The notes under the pieces are model-generated. The model searched no databases. It had not been told where the DNA came from and was given only the letters and a program-made list of their open reading frames with translations. Positions 12,417 to 25,261 of a stretch of 64,000 bases of DNA are shown piece after piece. Source of the DNA: Lineus longissimus (Eukaryota; Nemertea; Pilidiophora; Heteronemertea; Lineidae); contig NC_088315.1 in NCBI RefSeq assembly GCF_910592395.1, positions 4,404,501-4,468,500 of the forward strand, read 5' to 3'. Each line of letters opens with the position of its first letter. Positions within the stretch are counted from its first letter, which is position 1. Both the position numbers and the translations under genes were made by a program.

Positions 12417-15363
12417 TCAGTAATTATCTTCCAGAAATTCACCAAAGTATCTCGCAGCCAGGTCCCTTGGTGGCAATTTCCTCGCTGTAACATTTGCAAC
12501 ATTCTTATTTTTCTTTTTCTTCTTCTCGATCACCTCTCGCTTGAGTTTGTTTAACTCTGCCCTCGTCAGTGGCTTCCTGCAAAGAGGCAGATGAAATGCT
12601 CATGAGACTACTTACGTACTTCATGAGTGGCTCTGCTTCATGGATTGGTTTTGATTTCACGATGATGAAAGCACCACTACATTTTTGAGAATTGCAAAAT
12701 TTAAAAAGTGTGAAAATTTGGCTGTTTATAGTATAATTGACATCCTGACATAACCAGTGATTTTCAATATACTCCCCCTCTCGATATTTTATATACAAAG
12801 TAGGAGTATAGCAAAAACCTGATCTCAGGATGTATAATTGATGACTTACTGGACAGCAGCTACAGGTGACTTGAAGACCGTGTGTCTGATATTATTGATA
12901 GCTCTCTCCACTGGCTTGGGCTGATGTGCTTTCTCATACTCATGCTTCTTATACTTGGCAAAACACAGGTCGCAGGTGACTTCATTCTTGACTGTAAAAT
13001 GATCGGTAAGCATATGATTTTAACCATTGGAGAGCAAATTAGCCAGCAAAATAAATACGTGGAAGTCTATGTCAGTAAAGCCACATTAAAACAGTAGGGA
13101 CCAGTGGACATTGCAGTCAGTGCAGTCATTTCATTTCTATGCTTTGATCCTTCTCATATTGTTGGTGGATCCAGCTGGTCTACATTTGAGCCATTTAAAA
13201 GAGGCCAACCATGCTTGATTTACCAAAAAGATGTTGCCAAATCACAATTTTCTGATGTTTTGCGACACAGTTCAAAGGCATTTCATCAGCATTGAGGGCG
13301 AGGTGACAGGGACTATGAAAATGCGTGTTCACCATTACCCACCAGCTTTCTCCATGAGTAGAGGATGGCCAAACTTCTTCGCTGCCATCAGTGGATTGTC
13401 TCCTTTCTCATTCAGGATATCCAACTGTCCGTCATGCTGAAGGAAACAGTTGAGCAGCTTGGCGTGGCCTCCTTCTCCCGCATAGTGAGCAGGCGTATTA
13501 CCAAGTACTGAAATATATAGAAGAGTGCCCCAACATTAGGATGATATTTTATGCCGTGATTTGCTCTCAGCTCTGCAGCCTATGGAGGTCGTGAGATTGT
13601 GAGGTGAACAAAGCAGAGGTACTCACAGTCTTGTACACTTGGATTACATCCCTTGTGCATGAGCCAGTGGGCACACATTTGCGACCCTTTGATACAAGCC
13701 TGCAATGGAATGATGGATTAATTAGCCCAGTTAAACCAGCGGGTACAAAAATTATTCCTGGTGGTAAAGTTACAACCCATCTTTAGATATAGCCAGTTGG
13801 TTGATTGCCGGCCATACTGAATAATTTCTCTGGTACCAACAAGAGACCCCCTAAGTCTTTAAAAACCCTGAAGTACTTACAAAATGAAGTGGTATTTTTC
13901 CGTCCTTGGTTGTGGCGACCATAGCTGTGCCTTGTTGTATGAGAAAGCGGAGACAATCCAGGTGATCGTTCAGAACGGCACAATGGGCAGGAAGTAGGCC
14001 ACTGTTGTCGCCAATTGTGATGTCACAGTCCCGCTCAACTAAACTTAGTAAACTGGTCAAACCTTGGAGTGATAAGGAGAATGACTATAGAACAAGACTT
14101 TGGACAGTAATCAGGATAAGAAGGTCCTCTACACAACCTCAAGAACAGTTAACTCAACTGGCTTCTCTACATGGTTCTCAGATAGAAACTGAAAGGATAT
14201 CATAATTTTGTGAAACTTAAAATAAAATAAGAGAAAGTTCCTCTCCCGTTTATGACATGGTCACGACCACAATACAGGATGGGGCAGGACCTCACATGGT
14301 CATTGATGGAAAATTTGGTCATCACTCATGGACTGAAATCTACCACCAGAAGTAATAACCCCAGCCAAGCTCACCTCCATGTTGGGCTGCATAATGCATG
14401 GGCATCTTTCCTGTCTGGCAGACACACTCAAGGCTGATGCCTAGGTCAAACAGGTACTCTAGAATCTTATAATGATTCCGCATCGCAGCTAGGTGGGCAG
14501 GATGGAGACCTTTACGATCTTCACAATCAGTGGATGCACCTGAAAAAGGAGAATATTGATCTGTAAATTTTGATAATCATCATCATCATCATCATCATCA
14601 TTATCATCCATAGCTTCCAGATCCTTTTGGGTCTTTTGCTTGCCCTGGTTGAGGCATTTTGACACAAGGAATACCGATTTTACGTCTTATTTAAAGAATG
14701 GGGGAATCAGAGTAAAGTGAACTTGTCCAAGTTCACAAGATATCTGTTGGATTTAGAATCAAACTAGACTTTTCATTCCACTCCCAGGATCATTCACCAA
14801 CTTATTCCCTTGCAAGTTACTGATATGATCATGACCTGATGCTCGGGATGAAGTGAAATAGTCGCATACCTTTTTCAATCATCAATCTAAAACAATCCAA
14901 TTCACCATGGAAGGCAGCGATGTGAGCAGGAGTGCGTCGGTCGCAGTCGTGCATGTCTAGTTCCTTGGTGAACTCCAGCAACAATTGAACCACTTTGCCA
15001 TGACCACCAGCACATGCTTCATGGAGCGGCGTCCGCCCGGTGGTGGTTGTTTGGTCAGGATCAGCACCAGCCTGAAATTGATCATTTCAATATGAAAGTA
15101 ATATCTCAAGAATGAATGCTATTCACAATTTTAATCCAATTTTAATCAAAGAGACAAAGATTTACCTTGAGGAGTTCTTCTACCACATCAACTTGGCCGT
15201 AACCACATGCCATATGAAGAGGACTCCTTGATGTCAGCCGCGTCCTAACATTGTTAGGATTGATGTGGGTTTCATCCAGTGTACGCCTCACTGCTTCTGT
15301 GTCACCTCTTTCAGCTGCTGTTACCAGTCTAACTGCAGGACGATCTTCAACTGCTTTATTCAT
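12417..15363 (-). CDS. ankyrin-repeat protein with basic C-terminus
   Basis: Eight exons on the minus strand, in order: 15363-15166, 15071-14870, 14539-14375, 14062-13881, 13699-13627, 13507-13343, 12991-12850, 12576-12417. Phases join to 362 codons plus TGA. Eight or nine ankyrin repeats fill residues ~45-275, with typical starts such as SPLHMACGYGQ, GRTPLHEACAGGH, RRTPAHIAAFHG, GLHPAHLAAMRNH, KMPMHYAAQHGG, KIPLHFACIKG and NTPAHYAGEGGH. A CxxC pair (VTCDLCFAKYKKHEYEKAH, with two His after it) follows near residue 290. The tail has a Lys run (EKKKKKNKN) like a nuclear signal and ends in GEFLEDNY. Ankyrin repeats bind proteins; no catalytic domain is present. The start is the ATG 8 bases inside the first exon. 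I could not match it to a named vertebrate ANKRD gene. Confidence 0.85.
14575..14608. repeat. (ATC)n microsatellite
   Basis: About eight ATC units in the intron between ankyrin exons 2 and 3. Similar ATC/ATG tracts occur near 21395 and at 30774-30795, the latter as the tail of a SINE copy. Confidence 0.85.
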
Positions 15364-15371
15364 AGCGTTTC

Positions 15372-16658
15372 CTGAAATCAGACAACGCAATACTGGGAAC
15401 TGCAAGTGCCTATTTATACTCAATCAATGTGTATATATACTATTGTGTAAGGAGGGTATGCAGTCCTTACACAGCATTCTGGTGACTATGTCGGTGATGT
15501 CAGGGATTGGATGCATGTCCAACTGGTAAATATGGCAACGCCAATGAAAACATGACGATGTCCGTTGAAAACTACATCAGGTACCCTCCAGGCGGCGTCC
15601 CACATTGGTCAATGACAATGTACCAGACAGACAGAGGGGCGTTCGTGTCACCAGGTGACATACTAGCATGCAAGTAGTCAAGATTGAGTCGTACTGATGG
15701 GGCAACAGATTTTTTCTCTATCTTAATCTAATCTCGCCCTAGGCCTCGGCAAGGGAAAGCCATCTCGACCTGCAATGTTTTGAGATCGCTAGTGGAGCTT
15801 GATAGTGGGAACGCAAATGCATGAGAGTCAGGATGAGGCCAAGCAACCCAAGGCCAAGCCTTTTTTCAGGTCAGAAACTAGGCCTATAAACTAAAGTCAC
15901 ACAAAACAGTAACAGCAGGCAATACATAAAATCCAAGGTACCAAAATGAGACCTTAAGTAATGCTCTCAACCACAGCTTCTTCAAAACGTAAAAAAAGAA
16001 TTTGGTTAACGAATAGGGAACATAAAAATGTGAAAATAGGGAGACTTTTGTGTTCCTTGCCAACCCTTGTCCACCATGTTGTTTACAGCAAAACGTTTTC
16101 TGACAATGGCAAAACGATTTTGATAATCTTGCTAAATAATATTATAATCTAACAACAAAATAAAGCTAACTAGTTTTAATTTGCAGTCTATGTTCTTAAT
16201 TATTTTTATAGATGTAAAATAAGGGAGTTAGTGGCTAACTTAAAAACTTTATACCCGCATTTTACGGCATTAAACAGTCTCGCGCACGTAAAACTTGCGG
16301 CCGACGGCAAAAATAACTCTCTGCCCAAAAGATAGTGGCCATCTTAAATATTAGTCCGCATCCAATTGTTATGGGTTAATATAGTTCCACCAAAATTTAG
16401 TTTACCGGATATATCTTCCCTTTATTCTTAAGAAATCTCTACTGAACATGACTGGTTATGTTTGCTAATAATTACGTCTGAACGGCATTTTGAAATTATC
16501 TTTAAAATGACGTTAAGCCATGGCGTCCTACTTATGACAACAGGGTTAACTCCAAGTAGAACGACTGAGATGTCCCCCGCGTATCACACGTCGACAGGCC
16601 TACGGAAATACAAAAATAATACGTAGTTATTATCTAAAATCCCCATTTATCAGTGAAT
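15372..16658. other. divergent intergenic region between ankyrin and ZIP genes
   Basis: The two genes point away from each other, so promoters of both probably lie here. No canonical TATA box placed correctly for either was found. A phrase around 15811-15835 (ACGCAAATGCATGAGAGTC) recurs near 24766-24790, just beyond the other end of the ZIP gene, so it is a short dispersed repeat. Confidence 0.5.
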
Positions 16659-19600
16659 ATGGGTCCGTCAAGATCAGGTCAAGCCGGACCATTGTTAACT
16701 AACAATCAGAACAAACAATCAGTATTTCTAACAAGGTGCATGTTGATACTGATATGCTTGTGTTTTGTTCGAACTTCACAATGTGTCGCAGAAAATTTCT
16801 ATGCCAAAGAGTTGATCTCTGAATATGGAAATGTAGACTCGATAAATGTGCATGAGTTGCAGGAACTGTTAAATATACTCAAATCAAAACAGCATCGAAA
16901 TAAAGAAGAGATTGAGGATTTGATAAAATGTGATATAAATGAAACGAGTGGAACACGCATGTCTTCCGCATGTTTGAAATACAAGGTAAAGAAATGCATG
17001 TAGGCCTACATATGAAGTAGGCCCCATGGCCCTGACCGAACACAGGTTAAGGCACCAAACACGGGAGAACCCACCAAAAAGGGGGAACCCACCAAGTAGG
17101 ATTTAGGATTAATCCTACTCGGTGGGTTTGTTTCCACTTTCATTCTAGGAAACGAGCAAAAAAGCATGTTAATGTTATGCCACGTACATTCTTCCTAGAA
17201 TTCTGTCTTTGGCCCACTTGGCCTCACGAAGGCCTACTGAACTAGCGTTGGCAGTAATAGTTTACATAATAAATAGATCACTGTATAAAGAATGTGATTC
17301 CATTATCAAATAGGAGAAAGTTCCTGATAACCATGTAATGTAAATATGTGACTAGGTTGGTATAATAACCGACGTGCATTGATTGGTTGAGTTGGATGAA
17401 AATCATTCCACTTTTTATGCCTGTCCAGTGTCCTATATATCCAAGTGGTTTGGTTGTAAATGTTAAGAGTTGTATGAACTTCAGCCTGGGTGAGTACTCA
17501 TATTGCAGAAAATAACGGAAGGCCTACTCTGTCGATTTGCTGTGGTCTGTGAGAGCTTGAACTGTCTCAGCTCAATACTAAAACAAGGCCTGGTCTGATT
17601 TTCATGTTAAGGTAGATCTGTGTTTTGTGGCTGGCATGCGTATTTATATATTTCAATGCCATATTTCAGGTGGACTGCCTTCTTGTTCATGCATGCAACA
17701 ATCTTTGCAAGCTTGGAGTAGACAGGACTGTTGTGACACTGACAAGGACAGCTAGCATTTGACACAAAGACTGGATTCAGCAGCTGACAAATCTAGTTCT
17801 GTCAAGTCGCAACATTTTTGGCCGCATTATTTTGCGATTCATGACAATTTTGTTACAATTTCAGTGTCTGACCGCAGAAGACATCTTTAAAATCCACGAC
17901 ATAGCAACGAACAAGAGTATCGAAGCTGCAGAGTTTGCATCCATCTTACCAACAGTTCTATTTGAGGTCCAGAAAAGCGGCTGTATGAATGATACAGGGA
18001 ATGTTACTTCAGGGGCAAAACCAACCCCTCTAGAAGGTGAGACGGGTACAGGATTATTGGATTCTTGAAGTCATCATATTGCTGGCATGAAAGCTATGAA
18101 ACCTTGCAATTACAACTATGTAATTTGATAACTAGGACAATGTCATTCATGTTGATGGAATTACTAATAATTGGTGTGACAAGTTCAAGTGTGAACTGAA
18201 TTACACCATTCAGGGCTCATAATGTTTGTTGGTCTGAATTCAACTCTCCTCCAAACAGATTTTCAAGTTCTCCTCGATTGTTGTAGTAGCTTTATTACAT
18301 AGACTTAGGTTAATATTGCTCAGATGTCAAGGTAGTTCAACTACCCATGCTGTACAACTGTGGCCATATCATACAATCATGTTATAGAACAAATCTTACA
18401 CAGAAGCCCCAAATGGATCTCTTATAATGTGAAGCCTAGCCTGAATAAAAACACCAATTTAGACTGAAAAATATTTGGATAATCTGTACAGCAGTATTCT
18501 GTAGTTCTGTTCAAATATTTGAAGTGTTTTAAGTTGCTTCTTCAATCAAAAGGCCTAGGCCATTTGTTTATTTGGATAAAACCTTAAGAAACACTGTATA
18601 TGGAGGACCAGACCATGCTGACACTGTACAGCGATATTTAGAAAAGACATCTCAGTTTCATTTGAAGATATTTGCAGATTTTCAACTTGATCTCTTTCAG
18701 TATGGGGTTACAGTTTCCTATTTGTGACGGGCATCAACCTGTGTTCCTTGATTGGGTTTGGTTTCATGCCATTCATGAAGAAACAAGCATATCATATTCT
18801 GCTCATGTTCTTCGTGGCGCTAGCTGTGGGGACGTTGGCAGGGAGCGCCTTACTCTTCCTTATACCAGATGTAAGTACAAGATTTAGAGTAAACAATGTC
18901 TTATTACGTGTATGTTTGGAATATTTTGCTGCATTTGTCACCACCAGGCCGGAATGTCTTAAAATGTTCACCCTGTGTTCTGCTCATCAGATCTATGGAG
19001 AATTGATATCCAGGTGATAAGGTGTCAAAACCTGGAGGAGGCGGTGGAGAGGGGGGGGGGGGTGGGTTACAAACAATGAACTGACACTTATAGACTAGTA
19101 ACAGTTGCAATAACACAGATCATTTTGTTCTTCAGGCACTTGGATTACTTGAAATTGAAGAGAAGTATCATAAGAATGGCACTGAGTACACGCCATTCGT
19201 CCTCCGAGCATCTGTAGTCTTAGGCGGCATCTACTTGTTCTTCTTGACGGAAAGGATTATGAAGATAATCATGGATTGGCGAGAGGTGAGGGATGTGATG
19301 TGCGTTGTAAGTTGGTCTCAACTTCTCTGCATGCTGTGGTACGTGGAGTTAGTTTCATGAAGTGGCTCATAAAACATGGTACTGTCAACCTGTTTACCCC
19401 CCAGTTTCCTGCTTGGGCTATTCTAGTTGATGCATTAGAGTAGTCAATTCAAAATTGTAGGGGTGTATTAAGGTTAATGCACTTGATGGTATCGTTTTTG
19501 TGAAAAGACACTATATGAAACAATAATGTACCAGATATTGCAATAAAGTGGATCGAACTTTGTGTACTCTTGCGTATGGTAATTTTAAAACTTGGCCATG

Positions 19601-22600
19601 GCTGATTATCATTTCTTTAGTACATGTCTTGTAATGCATTTTCTCATGGAGAGTTGCTAATTACAGTAGAACCTCTCTATTAAGGACACCTTCGGGACTG
19701 GCAAGTGCTGTCCATAATAGAGGGGTGTCCTGATTAGAGAGGTTAAATTGAATAGAAACTACCAAATTGGGACCAAACTAGCGTCCTTAATAGAGAGGTT
19801 GTCCTTAATAGAGAGGTGTCCGCTAAGGGAGGTTCTACTGTAGTTCAAAAAATCCTGAAAGGCTTTTCAAAGCCTTTCTTGAAGATTTCAATTTGATATA
19901 CACTGACAGACCTAGACCTGTTTTGTATAACAAGATTGACAATCAGCTGTGACCATCAAATCTAATTGAAATTAAGGTCAGGATTAACTTAGATCTATCC
20001 TAATATCAATTAAGTGTCTAAAAACATTTAAGTAAACATGTAGTATAGAATATAATACTTTCACCTTCAGCTAAACATCAAGACTGTAATGTCGTGTTTA
20101 ACTTCTTTTGAAACTTTATAGAAACTAATAGATGCAGTATGATACTCTTCATATGTGAGTAGGTTAAAGTATCCCAGGCCTTTGCCTACATATACCTACT
20201 CTCCTTTCACTGATCTAAGACCAGTTGATTGAATATCAAGAAATCGACCCAAAACCAGCCGAAACATGATGCCGTGACCATCGGAAAACTTGGTCTCAAT
20301 AACACATTGTCTAAAGTGAGCGTTTTGAATGGCAGCAAAAGTACATGTGCATAATTTTATACGTTCCTTGATTATTCAGAAATGATCTTAGATCCGTGAA
20401 ACTAGATTATAATGACTAACATAATAACATATGCTCTCTAACCCTCATTATCTGACTATGGAACAATTTATTGCTCTCTTAGAGAAAGCAAGGTCAAAAG
20501 ATAGAGGATTTGAACAACTTGCCGATCTGTTCTGTACGAACCCATACCGATGTTGAATACGATCCAGAGAAGAAGATCCCCCCAAACATTGGCCAATCAA
20601 GTTGCGGGTTGCCACGGACTGACAGCGTAACTGATGAGTTAGGAAAATATGACAATAACGCTAGCAATCAGGGCGACGATGAGGGGACCACTAATGTAAG
20701 TATTCTAATCAGTGTAGTGCTAATAATCAATTGTAATATTGATAACTCATCCTAATTAACTCATATTGGATTGAGAAGTGTGTGGCCCAAGCTGGGTCAA
20801 AATCTGGCAAGTAATGGAACCTGAGAGGAAACTTTGTGAGAGAAAATCGTAGCTGACTAAATTTTCTCCAATTAACGGAATTGGAAGCGCATGTACCCGG
20901 TTAAACTTAGATTTATGTCAAATGATGAAGAAGTAATACTTTTCCTTCAAAATACAGTTATTTTTACCGAAGGTAAGCGAGCAATTTCGTTTGCAACACC
21001 CTAAGGTATTTTGAATGTGAGCTCACCAACACACTCTTCTTGACTGGTGTCTGAGTGATGCACAATATCCTTGCTGTGTACTATAACTGTGCCTTGTACC
21101 TTTGTGTTGTAGCTCATTACACAGAATGGATGCCACGTTAGTATATGAAGTTTTACTAGTTGCACAAGAAGTTTTTGGTGGAATGCTGCCTTGTTTTTGT
21201 TATGCATGTTGTGCATGTTTTTTGGTGTTCATGCTTCACTTAAACTTTCACCAAGTTATCATGTCTTCCTGTATTATGTACTGCCGAAGACTCACAAGTG
21301 GGAGCACTAGGTAGCATACTCAATCTAGTCTTGGAAGAGTATTGCGTAACTGAGTAATGAAATATCGTATTTGGATATGTGTACACATGTTCATCATCAT
21401 CATCATCGTGTTTACACATGTAATTATAGTCATTTCTAAGAAAATTGCTGTCGAGTCTGGCTGACTGATATCCATTATTCAATTAGCTTGATTGTCCACT
21501 GCAGATCCTGATTTTCTAATGGGCTGTTGTTTGGCTGGTTGCCTAAATTTCTGGGAAAGCATGTACTCTGGGCGTACCACTATCAACCAATCATAAGTTT
21601 TGAGGCCAGGCACTTTTTTGCATTATTCTACAAACATTCTGTGGAACCCACTTAATGCTAGTTTTTACTCTTTGGCAATTGTTTTTGGACTCTGTCCCCC
21701 ACTTTCTTATATGGAAAGCTTTAAAATGTTGTCTCTCATTTGATGTAGAAGTCTGACTGGTGCTAATCTTGTTTCCTGTTATCTGTTTGCATGAAACACT
21801 CATAAAATTCTGAATTTTGTTTTTGTTTTGCTTCTTGTGTTTGTGTGTAATGCTTTGCTTTCTATGTTGTTGTCCATTTCCAATCGGTTTTAGGGAAATT
21901 GTTATAATTGCTAATGTTGGGTAATGTCCATAATGTTCTAGGATATCTTATTGGTGAAGGCTCTGATTGTTTTAACCGGAATGTTAACTTGTCAATAACT
22001 ACAGTAGCACCTCTCTGTTAATCACCAGTTAGAGCTGAAAAGGTCAGAGGATGAAAACATTCCAAAAACTGGTATGATGGAGTGGAAAACCCAGACTATT
22101 GTTATAACCTCCCGTTCCGGGTGCACTGAGTAAAAAGCTTTATTTTGACTCACAAAAAATGATCGATTCTCAGAAATTCTATGTCAGAAATGTGTGTCAG
22201 AAGCACACTTGATAAATATTTGTTTTTATGGATGAATGTGTCTTAGAAAGTTAAGTATGTTTGATATGGACTTGACAGCGCATTGATGTTTATTTTTCTC
22301 AGGCTCGGCTCATTGTAATAGGCATTTACATGTAGTCCACAATTGAGCATGATCAAAATATTTTGATATGAAAATTGTTTAGGCATCAAAAACAAGAAGG
22401 AAAACTTCCTGGTCATTCTGTTTGAATTCAAAGGAACAAAGCAAAGATTTCACTGAAATTGTTAGGTGATCTGACTATGACATCCTTTTATTCATCATGC
22501 TTATGAAAATTGCATAGATTACATTTGGATTATGAAAGTAGTATTGTGTTTTCATTTTGTGGTGCAGGACACACGTGCATAAAGAACACTGTATTAGATT

Positions 22601-23876
22601 TTCTTAACTGTTCTTTACTTACAGAAAGCCTACATAACTGATGAGGAGGAAATGAAAGACTTGGCAGTATCGGTAAATGGCGTCAGAACGGAAACGCCGG
22701 TCTCTGAAACTAGACAGAAAAGGAAAGAAAAAAAACATATAGCGCCGGTGGCGTGGATGATTATTTTTGGTGATGCCTTGCATAATTTCATCGACGGACT
22801 CTCAATTGGTGCCGCATTTTCAACGAATATTATGGCTGGTGTCAGCGTGTCTGTCGCTGTCCTCTGCGAGGAATTTCCACATGAGCTTGGTAGGTGTCTG
22901 CAGTAGGCTATCAACACATCCCATGCTCAATTTGGTTTTAACAATATGGATTTAAGAGACATTTGTTGTTTATTATGTTCATTAAATCTCATTGGGTGAT
23001 CAGTGGCATAGTGGATAGAGGGCCAGGCTGACAATCAGGATGTCATAGGTTCACCTCTTGACTCTTAACCCTTAATTGATTCCTCCTTTGAGTGAGGCTT
23101 AAAACGGAGGTTCCTTGTATCAAGTGAGAAACATGAGTAGCCTCTTGTTCTTGTATTGGAAGTGCCCTTGGTTATTTCTCATCCATTAATAGTAAAATTG
23201 ATTTCCCCCTTACAGGCGATTTTGCGATCTTGCTCAATTCTGGTATGACAGTCAAGCAGGCCCTTGGCTACAACTTCATCTCGGCGTGTACGTGTTACCT
23301 TGGTCTTGTAATTGGTATCGTCCTGGGGGAACTCACGTCTGCTAGCAAATGGATCTTTGCCCTCGCTGGGGGGATGTTTCTCTACATATCATTGGCTGAT
23401 ATGGTAAGTTGTAATGTTTTTAGTGATTCGCATAGATAATGTCACTTGTAATGTATCACTTTTCACATGTGACATGTGAGGTCAAGAACCAATGAGTCAT
23501 TTTCAAAGAGCGAGCTGCATAGGATTCACGATGTCACTTTTCACCCTCATGTCTTGCTTTCAAGTCCTCCAAATAATTCATTCTATTTGCATCGTGGTGA
23601 CTATTCTGAAATGTAGACACTGGATATCATGTATTTTGACCCCTTCAGGTGCCGTACTCTAAAGGAGGAGTGCAGTCTATTGTAACATAGTTGTATCCTC
23701 TATTTTGTTTGTTGCAGATGCCTGAAATTAACCATGCAGCCGAGTCGAAGGAAGCCAAGCAGTTCAATATGAGTGCCACCAAAATATTCATTATCCAGAA
23801 TCTTGGACTCCTGGTTGGTTACGGGGCGATGTTCTTGTTAGCCTACTATGGAGGAAACATTGACTTCAGCAGTTAA
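16659..23876 (+). CDS. SLC39A8/14-like: ZIP metal transporter, SLC39A8/SLC39A14 type
   Basis: Eight exons: 16659-16985, 17865-18036, 18701-18870, 19136-19285, 20483-20695, 22625-22889, 23216-23403, 23718-23876, joining to 547 codons plus TAA. An N-terminal hydrophobic signal lies near residues 27-44 ([15 protein letters not shown]), then a luminal region with Cys residues, then membrane spans typical of LIV-1 subfamily ZIP proteins. Key motifs are [13 protein letters not shown] (H397, D401) in TM4 and EEFPHELGD (426-434) in TM5. Most LIV-1 members have HEXPHE at the second site; Glu in the first position is the hallmark of ZIP8 and ZIP14, which import Zn, Fe, Mn and Cd. A Cys/Asp/Lys-rich cytosolic loop separates TM3 and TM4. 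The ATG at 16659 is preceded by an in-frame GTG, not used here. Introns carry a pogo-type MITE and a SINE. Confidence 0.95.
17086..17128. repeat. hairpin in ZIP intron 1
   Basis: Arms 17086-17103 and 17111-17128 are complementary at 17 of 18 positions, with a 7-base loop. A partial extra copy of the left-arm word (GAACCCACCA) lies just upstream at 17067-17076. Probably a small MITE remnant or simple foldback. Confidence 0.75.
19664..19840. mobile_element. pogo/Tigger-type MITE with TA target duplication
   Basis: The element starts CAGTAGAACCTCTCTATTAA and ends in the imperfect inverse (GGGAGGTTCTACTG). The terminal repeats are about 26 bp, with TA directly outside each end (19662-19663 and 19841-19842). 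The CAGT end and TA duplication are hallmarks of pogo-type Tc1/mariner elements. Inside are extra copies of a TTAATAGAGAGG word. At 177 bp it cannot encode a transposase, so it is non-autonomous. It lies in intron 4 of the ZIP gene. A diverged end of similar type is near 22003. Confidence 0.85.
22998..23070 (+). mobile_element. tRNA-derived SINE-like fragment
   Basis: An A-box-like TGGCATAGTGG (near 23003-23013) is followed at typical spacing by a B-box-like GGTTCACCTCTT (near 23049). The rest does not fold as an intact tRNA, and the copy is in an intron of the ZIP gene, so a SINE head is more likely than a working tRNA gene. Confidence 0.5.
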
Positions 23877-25070
23877 CACTTGACGAAGCAACACGTGGAT
23901 TTTCGAATAGAATAGAACATTATGAATTATTGTCAACAGTGAAATGACTGCGTGCGTTTTGTCTTTGGGCTTTGAAATTACTCCTGCCAAAATGTTCAAG
24001 CAAAGCCATGCTAAAATAAACTGCAGTGTACTTGTTGTGTGTCTCCGCTATGTTAGTGTATGCTTGATAGAGTAGTCACAAATCAACTTTGATTTGATAG
24101 GATACTTTATCAAATAAAATTCGGTAAATTTTTGTGGGAGATTAAAAATGGTCACAACATTTGATTACGTTGGGATTTCAATATCCTATCTTTTAGAGTG
24201 ACAATCTCGCAATTTACAAAAAAAGCATAATTGGAAATGTACCATGCTATATGTAAGTGCTTGTTACTGCTTGTAAGTCCTAGTGAACAAAACAGAATTA
24301 CTTAGAAGTTGGAGTGCCTCGAAATCTGAAAAGTGTTTAAATCTGTTTGAAGGTATTTGCACGAGTTTGAAAGTTGTGTATCTTCGAGGATATATAATAT
24401 TGTATTGTTTGGCTTGATGTTAGTGCTAGTCGAGACAGTCATATTGTCGCCTCTGAGCCCGGTGTTTGTTTACTGTACTAAAAATGCATTTTCCAGACTC
24501 CTCGTCTTTTCCGTCCAGGAGCCTCATAGCCTCGTGATAACACTGCTGGGTTTTATCCTGGGGAGGACCCGGGATCGTACTTCTGGAAGACCTAGCATGA
24601 CTTTCAAGGAACTTCAATTCCTTGCTCCTCACAACAGGTTTGGCGATCAACGCGAGATAAATTAATGAGTGTCTGTTAGATGAGACCAAGCTGTTGTCCC
24701 TTGTACAAGAGTGTCTATGGCATCTTTTAGATCGCTAAGTCACTCACTGGATCCTGACGGTGGTGACGCAAATGCATGAGAGTCTGGATGTGTCTATGCC
24801 TGAGCAAGTAGAACGTGATAGTCTTTGTGAATCCTTTCTTAATATGGGGTGTGGTGGATGGAGTTCTATTGTAAAAGGGGTACTGTTTGCAACCATTGTC
24901 TTCTTGCGTCTATTGTGTAGTTAGAAGCAAATGTGAACATTGACTTTCTCTACTTTTTAAAACTTTAACATTAAAATTTCAACAATAATGCCCGACCAGT
25001 TACAACAATAGTGTGGTCAGGAGCCCAGACAACTATTGATCATTGTATTGATATTGTATTAATATTGGGA
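23877..25070 (+). other. ZIP 3' UTR and intergenic DNA, with a SINE copy
   Basis: AATAAA at 24015-24020 is the likely poly(A) signal of the ZIP gene, about 140 nt after its stop; another is at 24114-24119. From 24519 to ~24600 lies a copy of the SINE family also seen on the minus strand at 30905-30774: both begin GAGCCTCATA and share AACACTGCTGG. The remainder is AT-rich without recognised genes. Confidence 0.6.
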
Positions 25071-25099
25071 GAATTGATCATCTTAAAGATGATCAATTC
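25071..25099. repeat. 29-bp perfect palindrome at the edge of the satellite
   Basis: GAATTGATCATCTT is followed by one A and then its exact reverse complement. It sits about 160 bp before the 73-bp satellite begins. Confidence 0.85.
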
Positions 25100-25261
25100 A
25101 TGATTGAGAATGGAAACTTTGGTACTGTCTGTAAAAGTATGAGAGTATAAATACATGTATATTGGAGTGATTTATTAAAGTATATGCTCTTCTAGAAATT
25201 GTTGTTCTTCAGTTTGTTTCAGCACACATAATTCAGCATGGCTGCACAGCCATGTATATTG

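Noticed and set aside
14005-14437. Plus-strand frames opposite ankyrin exons
   Set aside because: Antisense shadows of the ankyrin gene.
22998-23070. Possible tRNA gene
   Set aside because: A/B-box-like words only; no cloverleaf with paired acceptor stem.
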